A DNA stretch of 64,000 nt from NCBI GenBank assembly GCA_000421085.1, contig ATWE01000003.1, positions 62,001 through 126,000 of the forward strand, read 5' to 3'. A model generated the notes under the pieces. It saw nothing but the letters and a program-made list of their open reading frames with translations. It searched no databases and had not been told where the DNA came from. Source of the stretch: Ensifer sp. USDA 6670 (GTDB taxonomy: Bacteria > Pseudomonadota > Alphaproteobacteria > Rhizobiales > Rhizobiaceae). The translations under genes and the position numbers were made by a program. The stretch's first letter is position 1. Each line of letters opens with the position of its first letter. Below, piece by piece: positions 8,128 to 16,715 of this stretch.

Positions 8128-8887
8128 GGCCGTGTAACGTGCCAGCGCGCTCAGCGTATATAAAGTATGATTAAACCACAAACCCATTATTTTTTATTGT
8201 CTCTCTACGACTTTTGGATAATATCCTTGCTGCAACGGCCCATCTTTCCCGAATTGCCCTAAGAACTTGCTGTATTGGCGAGGGGGAGGAGGTATTGCGG
8301 TGTCGGTGCTTGATATTGCATTAGAATACAGTTTGAACATTGATTAAGCCCGGATCGCAACGATCCGGGCTTCTTTCGGCCTATTCGGAAGGAAGAGGCA
8401 GGCAGCCGTATACGATCCGGGACCGAACAACGCCACCATGGGAGATATAGTCGCCCCAAGAACGCAAAAACTTGTCGAACGCGCCGCCACCGGGGTGGAA
8501 GGAAAGGCCGAAATCCAGGCAACGCCCGCCGATCTTACAACTGAATTTTAACAGCTTCCGGCCGTTGGGGTCGGCAGTTCGAATACCGTCTAGGGGAGTG
8601 GCAACGATCCGTCAGGTCAACAGCCAACAGACGGCACGGGTGCGCCATGAGCGGACTGTAGGCTCGCCCTTGCTTTCGCTAAGGCAGCGCGCTTCGCCAC
8701 CCCCTGCGTATAGTCTTCGCAACATGGCAGCGCGAGTTCTCAAATCCCTGACCCGTCGAGCTCTCGCTCGTCTTGGATCCGCCGCTCGACCTTTCCACTT
8801 ACGAAGCTATCTACCTCCTGAAAAGCGGGACGCCTTTGTCCCGTACCTGCCGCTCTGTTACGTGGTCTGATCGGAGGGAGGACCGAT
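8128..8887. other. Intergenic stretch between the NYN gene and the sugar-binding protein gene
   Basis: No convincing gene is seen in 760 bases. The stretch contains a strong hairpin (8346-8372) and a T-arm-like sequence near 8567-8600 that may be a tRNA remnant. The promoter of the downstream ABC operon presumably lies in the last part. Small frames here are antisense or without recognisable similarity. Confidence 0.5.
8346..8372 (+). terminator. Strong hairpin, probable intrinsic terminator
   Basis: AAGCCCGGATCG and CGATCCGGGCTT form a perfect 12-bp stem with a 3-nt CAA loop, followed by CTTTC. The structure is strong but the T-run is short. It lies about 220 bp after the NYN gene and may end that transcript or act in the leader of an unseen small RNA. 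Confidence 0.6.
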
Positions 8888-10108
8888 ATGCTGTTCCGTC
8901 CCGGAGCTCTCGTCGCAGCGACCATGCTCCTTGGCTTGCCGGCGTCCGCTGAGGAGACTGTGCGGATATCCGGCTGGGGTGGGTCCGAGGTAGCCATTGT
9001 CAATGGGTTATTGACGAACGTTCTTGCCGAGAAGCTCGCGAAAGAGGAAATCAGGGTAAAGTACGAGCCTGTTGATGGCGACTATTCGCAATTCATCATC
9101 AACAGCCTGTCGGCGGGCACCGCCCCAGACCTTTTTTACGTCGATACCTTTTGGGCACGATCGGTATTCAGCGCCGGTCAAGCCGCACCGATAACAAACG
9201 ACGTTTCTGGTTTTGCAGCCAATCTCCTCGCTGCCTTCACCTACGATGGCAAGCTTTACTCAATCCCCAAGGACTTCAATACGCTGGCCATACACTTCAA
9301 CAAGGACATCTTCGACGACGCCGGAGTCGACTATCCGAGCGACGACGACACGTGGACGACACTCCAAGACAAATTAGTGGCCGTGCACAAGTCGCTTCCG
9401 GAGGTCGATGGTCTCTGTGTTGTTCCGGAATATGCCCGGTTCGGCGCCTTTGCATTGTCTACAGGCTGGTCGCCCTTTGATACTCGGGGAAAAACCGTAC
9501 TGGATGAGCGCTTCCGTCGGGCGTTCGATTTCTATACTGGCCTCGTGAAGTCCGGGGCCGCCGTTATGGCCGCCGACGCGGGGCACAGCTGGACTGGCGG
9601 CTGCTTGGCGTCCGAGCGGGCTGCCGTCGCGATAGAAGGTGCTTGGATCCTCAGCGCGTTGCGCGATAGTGCTCCAAACATGAATCTCGGCACTGTCCGG
9701 ATGCCGAAAGACCCTGAAAGCGGCAAACGAGGCAATGTCGTCTTCTCCGTCGGTTGGACCGTCAACGCGGCTTCGAAGGTCAGTAAGGCTGCTGCAAAAG
9801 TCGCCGAGCTCCTAACCACCGAGGAGGCCCAGCAGTGGGTTTTGGAGCAGGGGCTGGCGCTCCCGAGCCGGATTAGTCTGACTGACAACCCGTGGCTGCG
9901 GGGCGGCCAGCCTGAACAGATCGCAAGCCGAGTGGTCCTTAAAGGCCTCTCGGACGATCACGTTACGCCGTATGTGTTCGGAGACGTCGGAGGGAGTTGG
10001 ATGCAGCCGATCAATGCTGCGCTCAATTCTGTCATCCTCGGGGAGGAGGATGCGGGCACAGCTTTGCGCATGGCACAAAGCGCCTTTGACCGGATGTTCG
10101 CCAAGTAA
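8888..10108 (+). CDS. Sugar ABC transporter substrate-binding protein (CUT1/family 1)
   Basis: This 406-residue protein has a signal peptide (about residues 1-21, ending in ASA) and the family 1 solute-binding fold. The fold shows an early strand VRISGWGG, AGTAPDLFYVD, and a hinge motif KDFNTLAIHFNKDIFDDAG. It would capture a sugar or oligosaccharide in the periplasm and hand it to the two permeases encoded directly downstream. GGAGGGAGGACC just before the ATG is a strong ribosome binding site. The ligand cannot be deduced. No ATPase gene is in this operon. Confidence 0.9.
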   Translation: MLFRPGALVAATMLLGLPASAEETVRISGWGGSEVAIVNGLLTNVLAEKLAKEEIRVKYEPVDGDYSQFIINSLSAGTAPDLFYVDTFWARSVFSAGQAAPITNDVSGFAANLLAAFTYDGKLYSIPKDFNTLAIHFNKDIFDDAGVDYPSDDDTWTTLQDKLVAVHKSLPEVDGLCVVPEYARFGAFALSTGWSPFDTRGKTVLDERFRRAFDFYTGLVKSGAAVMAADAGHSWTGGCLASERAAVAIEGAWILSALRDSAPNMNLGTVRMPKDPESGKRGNVVFSVGWTVNAASKVSKAAAKVAELLTTEEAQQWVLEQGLALPSRISLTDNPWLRGGQPEQIASRVVLKGLSDDHVTPYVFGDVGGSWMQPINAALNSVILGEEDAGTALRMAQSAFDRMFAK

Positions 10109-10170
10109 GTTGCTCTCCACCCAGCAACGGTTAGAGAACGCGGAAGCAGGCGCCCGTGGGAGGAGCACGC

Positions 10171-11259
10171 ATGTCACGAGCAAGCTCAGAAGAGAGAAGC
10201 GGCTGGCTCTTCGTATTGCCCTTTACAATCTCGATGATGCTGTTTTTCGTCTACGCGATTGTTCGGACAGCTTACTACAGCTTTACCGATTTCGACTTGT
10301 TCGAGGCTCCAAGCTTTGTGGGGATGTCCAATTACACTGCACTGGTCTACGACGAACTTTTCCTCCTCGCCTTGCGCAACACTATCGGCTTCTCACTCAT
10401 CGTCACAACAACCCAAACCGTGCTCGCACTTGCTCTGGCGGTTCTCGTGAACCAAGCCGTCCGGGCGAAAGGACTCATCCGGACGGTGCTTTACCTGCCA
10501 TCGATCATGTCCAGTGCGGCCATGACGCTTATCTTCCTGTGGCTCTTTCAGAGAAATGGCTTCATGACCGCAATCGTCAGCGTCGGGCTTGCTTATCGCC
10601 AGCACATCCTTTTGTTCCTCGGGGGCATGGCTGCTCTGCAGGGCGCGCTCGTCCTCAACGCGCGACGCAGCTACGAAGGTGTTTCGATCTTCGATCCATT
10701 CTTTCTGCTCGTCGCCGCCGTCGGCGCACTGGCCCTTGCTGTTTCCTGTGCGCTCGCGGGGTTGCTATCTGTTTTCGACAACAATCTGCCTATTTCCTGG
10801 CTAAATACGCAGCGCCATTTCCTTTTCATGCCGGTCACGCTCTGGTCCGTGGCGTTGATGAACGTTTTTACGACGGTCCCGACGCTGATGTTGTTGTTCC
10901 TGGCGGGCCTGCAGTCGATCCCGAGCAGCTTATACGACGCGGCCCAGGTCGACGGAGCCAACGCTTTCCAGCGCTTGCGCCACATAACCGTGCCGGCGCT
11001 CAGGCCGGTAACCTTTGCCGTCGTGACGATGGGCGTCATTGGTACCCTACAAATGTTCGACCAGGTCGCGATTCTGGGAGATGCGGCTCCCCTCGCAAGT
11101 CGAGTAACGCTTGCCTATTACGTTTATGAGAACGCCTTTCCAGCAGGCGCCTCTTCGAGAATCGGTATGGCAAGTGCTGCGGCCCTCGTCCTTGGCATTC
11201 TTACAATCGCAGCCGTCTACGTGCAAAAATCGGTCGGCGTGAAGGAAAAGGGCGAATGA
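10171..11259 (+). CDS. Sugar ABC transporter permease (MalF-like)
   Basis: This 362-residue inner-membrane permease has hydrophobic segments near residues 10-30, 75-100, 105-130 and several later. The ATPase-contact loop is present as SLYDAAQVDGANAFQRLRHI. It is longer than usual for this class (about 290-310). An inserted hydrophobic stretch lies at about 140-200, before the core permease domain. The ATG at 10171 was preferred to the GTG at 10156 because GGGAGGAG lies at the right distance before it. Its stop overlaps the start of the next permease by 4 nt. Confidence 0.88.
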   Translation: MSRASSEERSGWLFVLPFTISMMLFFVYAIVRTAYYSFTDFDLFEAPSFVGMSNYTALVYDELFLLALRNTIGFSLIVTTTQTVLALALAVLVNQAVRAKGLIRTVLYLPSIMSSAAMTLIFLWLFQRNGFMTAIVSVGLAYRQHILLFLGGMAALQGALVLNARRSYEGVSIFDPFFLLVAAVGALALAVSCALAGLLSVFDNNLPISWLNTQRHFLFMPVTLWSVALMNVFTTVPTLMLLFLAGLQSIPSSLYDAAQVDGANAFQRLRHITVPALRPVTFAVVTMGVIGTLQMFDQVAILGDAAPLASRVTLAYYVYENAFPAGASSRIGMASAAALVLGILTIAAVYVQKSVGVKEKGE

Positions 11260-12656
11260 TGGCGAGCACGCCGGCTGACGAAGTCTCGCCCTCGCGCCGC
11301 CGTTTGCCGGCTGGCGCGCTTCGTCGGCGGCAGCTTGCGGCGCGTGCCTGGGTATATCTGGCCTTTCTTGCGGTCGCGACCATCATGGCGGGGACATTCG
11401 TTCTTGCCTTTATAGCGAGCTTGAAGGTCGATCCACTCGAGAGACCGCTCCGCTTCTATTTCGATCAACTCAATCCGGCCGCATGGATCGCCGCTGCTCG
11501 CTTGGGGCAGGAGGGTGCGGGTGACGCTTTGTGGGGAGGGCTTGCTCCCGGCGCCAAAGTTGACTTCAGCGTGATGTACGCGGCACCCGCCGATGCGACG
11601 ATTGTTGAACCCAGAGCCGAGATTCCTCGCCGCCGCCCGGGCTCGGGTATCGCCGCTGCGCTCATGCGGCATTATGCGGCGGATTATGCGTCAATCGCAT
11701 TGATAAATTCCAGTTCGGCGACGATGCAGGCTCGTGACGAGAGCGGAATTCGGCAGGGTTGGCAGACGCGGACATTCGTCTATGAGATCACCTACCGCAC
11801 CGACCGCCAGAATGGCCCCTGGATCGAACGTACGCCCCTCAATCTCACCGGTCCGACCTCTCAAACGCTTATCGACAGTCCGATTTCACCATCCCGAACC
11901 GAGCGTCGCGGACGTTTGCTGAGCTGGGACAATATCACACCAGGCGCTTTCGGGTTGATCTTCAACAACTACCGGAGGGTGATCAGCGAGACGGCTGACT
12001 TGCAGACCGGGAAGAGCCTGCTTGGAAGCTGGCTGGGCAATAGTCTTGCAATCGCAACTGGGCGGCTGGTCCTGACGCTCGTCGTCGCTAGCCTTGCGGG
12101 GTATGCGCTCGCGCGGCTCAAATTCAGGGGCAGCCGCTTACTGTTTGCAGCAGCACTCTTCTCCATGACGATTCCGGCGCAAGTGACCTTCGTGTCAAAC
12201 TATTTGATTTTCAGGGATCTGTCGCTTCTGAACACACCCTGGAGCGTAATCGTCGTTTTCGTCGCCTCAGCCAACGTCCTCTTGATGAAACAGTTTTTCG
12301 AGGGTTTTCCAAGAGAGATAGAGGAAGCTGCAATCGTCGACGGTGCCAGCCGTTTTCAAGTGTTGTACAAGATCGTTCTGCCAAACGCCAAGCCGGCCTT
12401 GCTGGTCAACGCGATTCTTGCGTTTCAAGGCGCCTGGAACGACTTCTTTTGGCCCCTCGTCCTCATCACCAGCCCACCAGAAGCGCTGACGGTCCAAGTC
12501 GGGCTTCTCAGCCTACGTCGTTCGTTCGGGGGTGTGCAGGGTGATTGGGGACTCGTTTTGGCAGGTGCGTTCATCTCGATCGTGCCAGTCGTTATCCTTT
12601 TCGTGCTCTTCCAGCGGCACATTGTGTCCACTCAGTTCGCCAAGGGCACCACATAG
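11256..12656 (+). CDS. Sugar ABC transporter permease (MalG-like) with a large periplasmic insertion
   Basis: This 466-residue permease has a first membrane segment near residues 30-52, then about 190 residues that look extracytoplasmic. The core of four to five membrane helices follows, with the ATPase-contact motif EIEEAAIVDGASRFQVLYKI. MalG-type permeases usually have about 280 residues, so the insertion between the first two helices is unusual. It could interact with the binding protein. The gene overlaps the first permease by 4 nt. The importer must borrow an ATPase encoded elsewhere, since none follows. Confidence 0.87.
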   Translation: MMASTPADEVSPSRRRLPAGALRRRQLAARAWVYLAFLAVATIMAGTFVLAFIASLKVDPLERPLRFYFDQLNPAAWIAAARLGQEGAGDALWGGLAPGAKVDFSVMYAAPADATIVEPRAEIPRRRPGSGIAAALMRHYAADYASIALINSSSATMQARDESGIRQGWQTRTFVYEITYRTDRQNGPWIERTPLNLTGPTSQTLIDSPISPSRTERRGRLLSWDNITPGAFGLIFNNYRRVISETADLQTGKSLLGSWLGNSLAIATGRLVLTLVVASLAGYALARLKFRGSRLLFAAALFSMTIPAQVTFVSNYLIFRDLSLLNTPWSVIVVFVASANVLLMKQFFEGFPREIEEAAIVDGASRFQVLYKIVLPNAKPALLVNAILAFQGAWNDFFWPLVLITSPPEALTVQVGLLSLRRSFGGVQGDWGLVLAGAFISIVPVVILFVLFQRHIVSTQFAKGTT

Positions 12657-13068
12657 CAATACCACCGCCGTTCTTTGTGAGCGCCGGAGTGCGGATTACT
12701 GGTCACATGCTTTATTCACAACGCAGTGCTTCCAATGGCGACTTTTGCGATGCGCGGATCGCCGGATAAAGGCCAAAAAGCGAGACCAACCAGTGCCGAG
12801 AAAGCAAGCAGAACTGGGGCAGCCGAAAGCTCGACCCGCATTCCGAGCTGCTGTTCGGCGAAGACTGCCCCGCCAAAGCCGATCGCGGCACCTACATTCA
12901 AACTCTCCTGTTTACACGCTTTCAAATGTCACACGTCAGCCCCTTATCGCGCCCGCGCTCGAGCGCGCCGATGTGTTTGGGTTGAAGCGTGATGGTCGTG
13001 ATGGCACGAGGCGAGGAACCTGCGATTCCCGTCTGCGTTGTTCGTCAGTCAACGGAAGGAGGCCTTAG
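12657..13068. other. Gap after the sugar importer
   Basis: This is the position where the operon's ATPase gene would normally be, but no ATPase motif is seen in any frame. A minus-strand hydrophobic frame at 12716-12925 (69 codons) could be a degenerate membrane-protein fragment. It has no recognisable family. Confidence 0.4.
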
Positions 13069-13251
13069 ATGGCAGACGACAAGACTAAGACGGCAGCTGA
13101 CCGCCGACTGGTATCGGGTAGCCAGAAATACGAGGTCGACTACTTCGCGTGGAAGCACGGCATCGCTGCTGCAGATGCACGCCGCATCAGCAAACAGCAC
13201 GGCAACGACCGCGACGCTGCCGACAAAGCGGCCAGCCGGCTGCAGGGCTAG
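13069..13251 (+). CDS. DUF3606-domain small protein
   Basis: This 60-residue protein has the pattern of the DUF3606 family: an N-terminal Lys/Asp-rich start, then YEVDYFAWKHGI and a helix-turn-helix-like end with Ala and Arg. Family members are common on rhizobial replicons and often sit near stress genes. Their function is not known. GGAAGGAGG 8 nt before the ATG is an excellent ribosome binding site. The gene stands alone. Confidence 0.8.
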   Translation: MADDKTKTAADRRLVSGSQKYEVDYFAWKHGIAAADARRISKQHGNDRDAADKAASRLQG

Positions 13252-13505
13252 AGTCCGGTGTGTCGCGACCACAAAGGAAGCCTGGGTTGAAAGCCCGCTT
13301 CTATCTCTCTTAGCGGGACGGCCCGTCCTCCTCTCGCAGCCTTGGCGGTCAAGCGGATGCTCTCCTGTATTGTGGAAACTGGGCGGTTGCCGTTGTATTA
13401 TTTCCGAAAGCCAGCTGCGAAAAAAATCCTCAGCACATGTCTTAGTTTATTGGTGACTAAAATAGCCTTAGTTATTGTTCCCGCGTCATGGGATGGAGGA
13501 TTTCT

Positions 13506-13694
13506 ATGGAGCGCATTCAGCCGCAAGCTGTAGTCACAGAGGCTGCAACCAAAATGTGGTCAGTAACGGAGTTTTGCCGGGGGCAAAACTTGTGCGAGGA
13601 AGAAAAACGGCGCTTGACCCGTCTCTTCGGCCGGTTCGCCACGGCTCGCGAGTTGCTTCACAACGCAAAGCGCGCTCCTAAGTGGAGGTATTGA
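13506..13694 (+). CDS. Conserved small rhizobial protein of unknown function
   Basis: This 62-residue basic protein contains a compact helical block, with KMWSVTEFCRGQNL and RRLTRLFGRFATARELL. Very similar short proteins are, from memory, frequent in Sinorhizobium genomes as hypothetical proteins. The ATG at 13506 follows GGAGG at good spacing and is preferred to upstream starts in the same frame. Basic residues and predicted helices could fit nucleic-acid binding, but that is inference. Confidence 0.7.
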   Translation: MERIQPQAVVTEAATKMWSVTEFCRGQNLCEEEKRRLTRLFGRFATARELLHNAKRAPKWRY

Positions 13695-13871
13695 GGGTTA
13701 GGGCGAGGGTATCCCGGCCACCTAAGGCCGGTTAGATAGCGATAGTTTAGCTCGACACATCAGTACGCGCGAAGGTGCCGGCCTCGATTAGGCGCGGTCG
13801 AAAGCTCCTTCGCCGCAGAGGGCGGCCGCAGGTAGGCAAAGCGCCCTTGTGGATGCCTCTCGATGGCAGGA

Positions 13872-14246
13872 TTAGGCCTCAGGTACGTGGCAAACCACTT
13901 CGATGTTGTGCCCGTCCGGACCAATGACGAAAGCTGCATAGTAGTTCGCGTGGTAGTGCGGGCGCAGACCAGGGGCACCATTGTCTTTGCCACCCGCCTC
14001 GAGAGCCGCGCGATAGAAAGCTTCGACTTGCTGCCGGGTCTCGGCCGTGAACGCCAAGTGAAGATGCGCCGGCTTCTCCTCGGTTTGGTACAGGCACAAT
14101 GAAGCCTTGCCCTTTGGGCTAAGCTCGACACCGTACGTCGGCAGACCCTCCGAGACTACGGCCACGCCGAGCGGTTCGAGTGCCTTGAGGAAGAACGCTT
14201 TGCTCGCTGCGTAGTCGCTGACGCCGAATTTGACATGGTCAAACAT
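13872..14246 (-). CDS. VOC-family (glyoxalase/bleomycin-resistance fold) protein
   Basis: This 124-residue single-domain protein has the paired beta-alpha-beta-beta-beta modules of the vicinal oxygen chelate family. The start MFDHVKFGVSD, the middle HLHLAF and the end PDGHNIEVVCH are typical. His7-like, His in HLHLAF and Glu in HNIEVV could form a metal site. The fold covers dioxygenases, glyoxalases and resistance proteins, so the substrate cannot be given. The length is normal and the gene appears intact. It is a solitary gene on the minus strand. Confidence 0.87.
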   Translation of the reverse strand: MFDHVKFGVSDYAASKAFFLKALEPLGVAVVSEGLPTYGVELSPKGKASLCLYQTEEKPAHLHLAFTAETRQQVEAFYRAALEAGGKDNGAPGLRPHYHANYYAAFVIGPDGHNIEVVCHVPEA

Positions 14247-14989
14247 GAGTTCTCCTAAATGTGTGGGGCTTCCTGACGAAGATGCGCCCGGAATGCACCC
14301 TCTGCCGCGCGCTTTGCAATGTCTGCTTGCGCTGCAAAGGTCTTCGCGGCGCTTGGTATATCAAGCCGGACGCAAAAGCCCTCGGCCATTTCAGCGACGC
14401 CCTCATGCTGAGGATTGCGGCCATGCCGATACCGTACGGCGGGCAGGACTGTCGAAGATCGCCTGGTCAATGTCGGCGCCGGCCAGCTTCACGAGATTGA
14501 TACTTGGTCTGCCGGTGATGCGGTCACAGCCGCAGCCCCACGTCGCCCGAGAGATGTAGCAGCAGCGGAGCGCGCCCGCTCGCTCGCGCCAACTGGCAGG
14601 GATGGACGAAAAGGACATTGTACCGGGCGGTGTATCCACATAGCAGGTGCTGACGGCCTTTGCAGTGCTTGACCGGATCGCTGGAGTGGTCTGTTGCCGG
14701 CTTCGGTTGCACTAATCCATTCCCATTTCTGGGGCGCCCTTTAGCCGACCGCCTGCTTTTGCGGTCAACCCCTAAAGGGGTACGTCTCGGCGAAAATTCC
14801 ACAAAATTCAATTTTTCAGTTCTTTTCACACAGGCGCCGGCTGCTTTCCCTCCCGAAGCGGGGTGAAAGCGCGCCCATTTCGGCGAAAAATCGAATTCTG
14901 TGGAATTTTCGCCGAGATGACCGCAGCAGATCGGCCGCCTCTTTGCGCGCCATCGGGAATGGTCCCGAGCAACCGAAGGAGACAGTACC
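14247..14989. other. Intergenic stretch before the DUF736 gene
   Basis: No supportable gene is found in this 740-base stretch. The right part holds the CCCC-TAAA-GGGG mini-palindrome near 14770-14780 and the long inverted repeat at 14785-14917. Small minus-strand frames (14239-14639) have no recognisable family. The region could include a regulatory or replication-associated structure. Confidence 0.45.
14785..14917. repeat. Long inverted repeat (33-bp arms, 67-nt spacer)
   Basis: The left arm 14785-14817 begins TCTCGGCGAAAATTCC and the right arm 14885-14917 is its reverse complement with two mismatches. The AT-rich arms stand out from the GC-rich surroundings. The structure ends about 72 bp before the DUF736 gene. 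It could be a protein-binding site, a cruciform, a transposon-like remnant or a transcript hairpin. The sequence alone cannot decide. Confidence 0.85.
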
Positions 14990-15313
14990 ATGGCGACCAC
15001 AATCGCAACCCTGACGCAGAAGAGCGACGGCAGCCTCGAAGGCCTCTTCGCCACCATCCGCGTCAACGCCCCGATCGCCATCATCCCGAACGCCAACAAG
15101 GCGAGCGAAGAAGCCCCCGACTACCGCGTCGTCCACCGCCGCACGGGATTCGAGATCGGCGCGGCCTGGAAGCGCATCGCCCGCCAGACCGGCGAAGAAT
15201 ACCTCTCAGTCAAACTGGAGGCCCCGGAGGTCGGGGTGATCTTCGGCAACCTCGCTCCGGCTCCCGGCGGCGATCCGAGCCGGAAGGTGATCCTCTGGAA
15301 CAACCCCAACTGA
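14990..15313 (+). CDS. DUF736-family plasmid protein
   Basis: This 107-residue protein has the DUF736 pattern: GSLEGLFATIRVNAPI near the start, YRVVHRRTGFEIGAAWKR in the middle, and a C-terminal block ending WNNPN. Members are very common on alphaproteobacterial plasmids and integrative elements, often near traG and ardC. Their biochemical role is unknown. AAGGAGACAGTACC before the ATG is a good ribosome binding site. A GC-rich hairpin follows 7 nt after the stop. Confidence 0.88.
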   Translation: MATTIATLTQKSDGSLEGLFATIRVNAPIAIIPNANKASEEAPDYRVVHRRTGFEIGAAWKRIARQTGEEYLSVKLEAPEVGVIFGNLAPAPGGDPSRKVILWNNPN

Positions 15314-15320
15314 GGCAACC

Positions 15321-15346
15321 GTCGGCCCCGAGCAATCGGGGCCGAC
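15321..15346 (+). terminator. Hairpin after the DUF736 gene
   Basis: GTCGGCCCCGA and TCGGGGCCGAC form a perfect 11-bp stem with a GCAA tetraloop directly after the DUF736 stop. There is no T-run, so it may be a weak terminator or an mRNA-stabilising structure. Confidence 0.6.
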
Positions 15347-15672
15347 GCACGCTTGCGTTATCCGGAGAAACTGCGGCGGCGCGCCTCCTCGTTAAGCGCC
15401 GAAGGGGAAACGGGCGCGGGCATCGAGCCCCCGCCCGTTCCTCACTCCTGCCAAACGAAAGGAAAGTCTGTCTGCTCAGGAACGCCAACTGTGCCATGAG
15501 GGGCTCGCACCGCCTCAAGGACGAGCGGTTCCCCCCAATTTTCCGGCGCCGCCCAGGAGGGCGTCGTCAGAAAATCGGTTCCCCACTCGCCGCCGCTCGC
15601 GGTCGCTTCGCGATCCTTGACCCGGTCCACTCCTCACGACCCCGGGCGTCATCTTTCACAGTATCCAAGGAG
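15347..15672. other. Gap between the DUF736 gene and a small ORF
   Basis: This GC-rich stretch contains no recognised gene. It includes the leader of the small ORF that starts at 15673. Confidence 0.4.
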
Positions 15673-15846
15673 ATGGCGACGATGACGAGGGAACAACACA
15701 TTGAAGAATTGCGCGTCGAGCTACGGAATGCCCCTGACCCGACCGAGGCCCGCCAGATCGCGGCCGAACTGGAACTGACGCTTGCAGAACGCGAGTTGAT
15801 CTGGGCAGAACAAGACGGACACGTCAGCCAGGAGCCTCCCTTCTGA
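15673..15846 (+). CDS. Small hypothetical protein near traG
   Basis: This 57-residue, acidic, helix-rich product contains HIEELRVELRNAPDPTEA and AAELELTLAERE. It begins at an ATG with CAAGGAG just upstream, a good ribosome binding site. No family is recognised. The composition is typical of a small folded helical protein. The frame is open further upstream, but only this part looks protein-like. Confidence 0.55.
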   Translation: MATMTREQHIEELRVELRNAPDPTEARQIAAELELTLAERELIWAEQDGHVSQEPPF

Positions 15847-16301
15847 GGTTGGCGTTCCTCTCGCCATGGCCCAACACGTCGGATCGACCGGTGCATTGGG
15901 TTGAAGCTCCGATTCCAGTCGCCTCTCCACCGTATATCAACATGCGCTCTCTTGCTCGCCTTTGGTCTGGTCCTGTATCCTCGGGCCCGATTCTTCCTTA
16001 GCAGTTGGAGGAAAAGAAGGACCGCGTCCTCTTCCCTGTCGAAATGATGCACCATCGCCCGTCCAGCCGTCCCGATGCGTCCCTAACGTCGCGTCAGACT
16101 GGCCTTCCCGAAAAGCGTAGTCGAGATGTCCATTGCGTAAAAGCGAGCCATGTTCTTCGGGGCGTCAGTGCGTTCGATGTGATGCTGGTAGGGTTGGACG
16201 AGCATGGGTCGAGAATCGCGTCTTCCGGCTCTAGCGTCCAACGGCTTTTATGTCTTGGATAGTCCTACCGCGGCGATCAACGGCATTGCACCCGTTGCGC
16301 T
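15847..16301. other. Gap before the PhnA-like gene
   Basis: This 450-base stretch has no supportable gene in either direction. An 85-codon plus-strand frame at 16005-16262 lacks recognisable similarity and a clear ribosome binding site. Confidence 0.4.
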
Positions 16302-16709
16302 TCAACGTTTACGCACGAATTCGGCTCGCAGGACGAGACCCCTGATCCCCTCATAGCGGCAGTCGATCTCCTGGGAGTTGCCTGTCAGGCGGATCGACCT
16401 GATGACGGTGCCCTGCTTCAATGTCTGGTTGGCACCCTTGACCCTCAGCTCCTTGATGAGGGTGACGGAATCTCCGTCGGCAAGGACATTGCCGCCCGCA
16501 TCCCGAACGATGAGCTCGCCGGCATCTGCTGCTACTGTCATCTTCGACGCCGGCCGCCATTCGCCGGTCACTTCGTCATAAAGAAACTCGTCGTGTTCGT
16601 TGGCCACCGTCTCTAATGCCCCTGTTTTGCGTTCCTTCGATGCCCTTATCGCACGCAATCCCTCCCTGCAAAAGGCTCGGGCCGGTCCTGGTCGCAGCCC
16701 GCTGCTCAT
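16302..16709 (-). CDS. PhnA-domain protein, start uncertain
   Basis: The C-terminal part (about residues 65-135) has the PhnA (YjdM-like) fold signature: DAGGNVLADGDSVTLIKEL, a KGTV/IRSIRL-like strand, and an ending with IDCRYEGIRGLVLRAEFVRKR. The N-terminal zinc-ribbon of classical PhnA is missing. Rhizobia often have such short forms. The first 34 residues of the longest frame look non-conserved, so a GTG at 16607 could be the true start. Despite the name, PhnA-like proteins are not shown to act in phosphonate use. It lies upstream of traG's 3' end, on the same strand. Confidence 0.75.
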   Translation of the reverse strand: MSSGLRPGPARAFCREGLRAIRASKERKTGALETVANEHDEFLYDEVTGEWRPASKMTVAADAGELIVRDAGGNVLADGDSVTLIKELRVKGANQTLKQGTVIRSIRLTGNSQEIDCRYEGIRGLVLRAEFVRKR

Positions 16710-16715
16710 CCTTGT

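Noticed and set aside
13342-13533. 63-codon hydrophobic frame starting at 13342
   Set aside because: It overlaps the leader and start of the better-supported small gene at 13506 and has no ribosome binding site.
14230-14639. Several 60-110-codon frames on both strands
   Set aside because: They lack ribosome binding sites and family patterns, and overlap each other.
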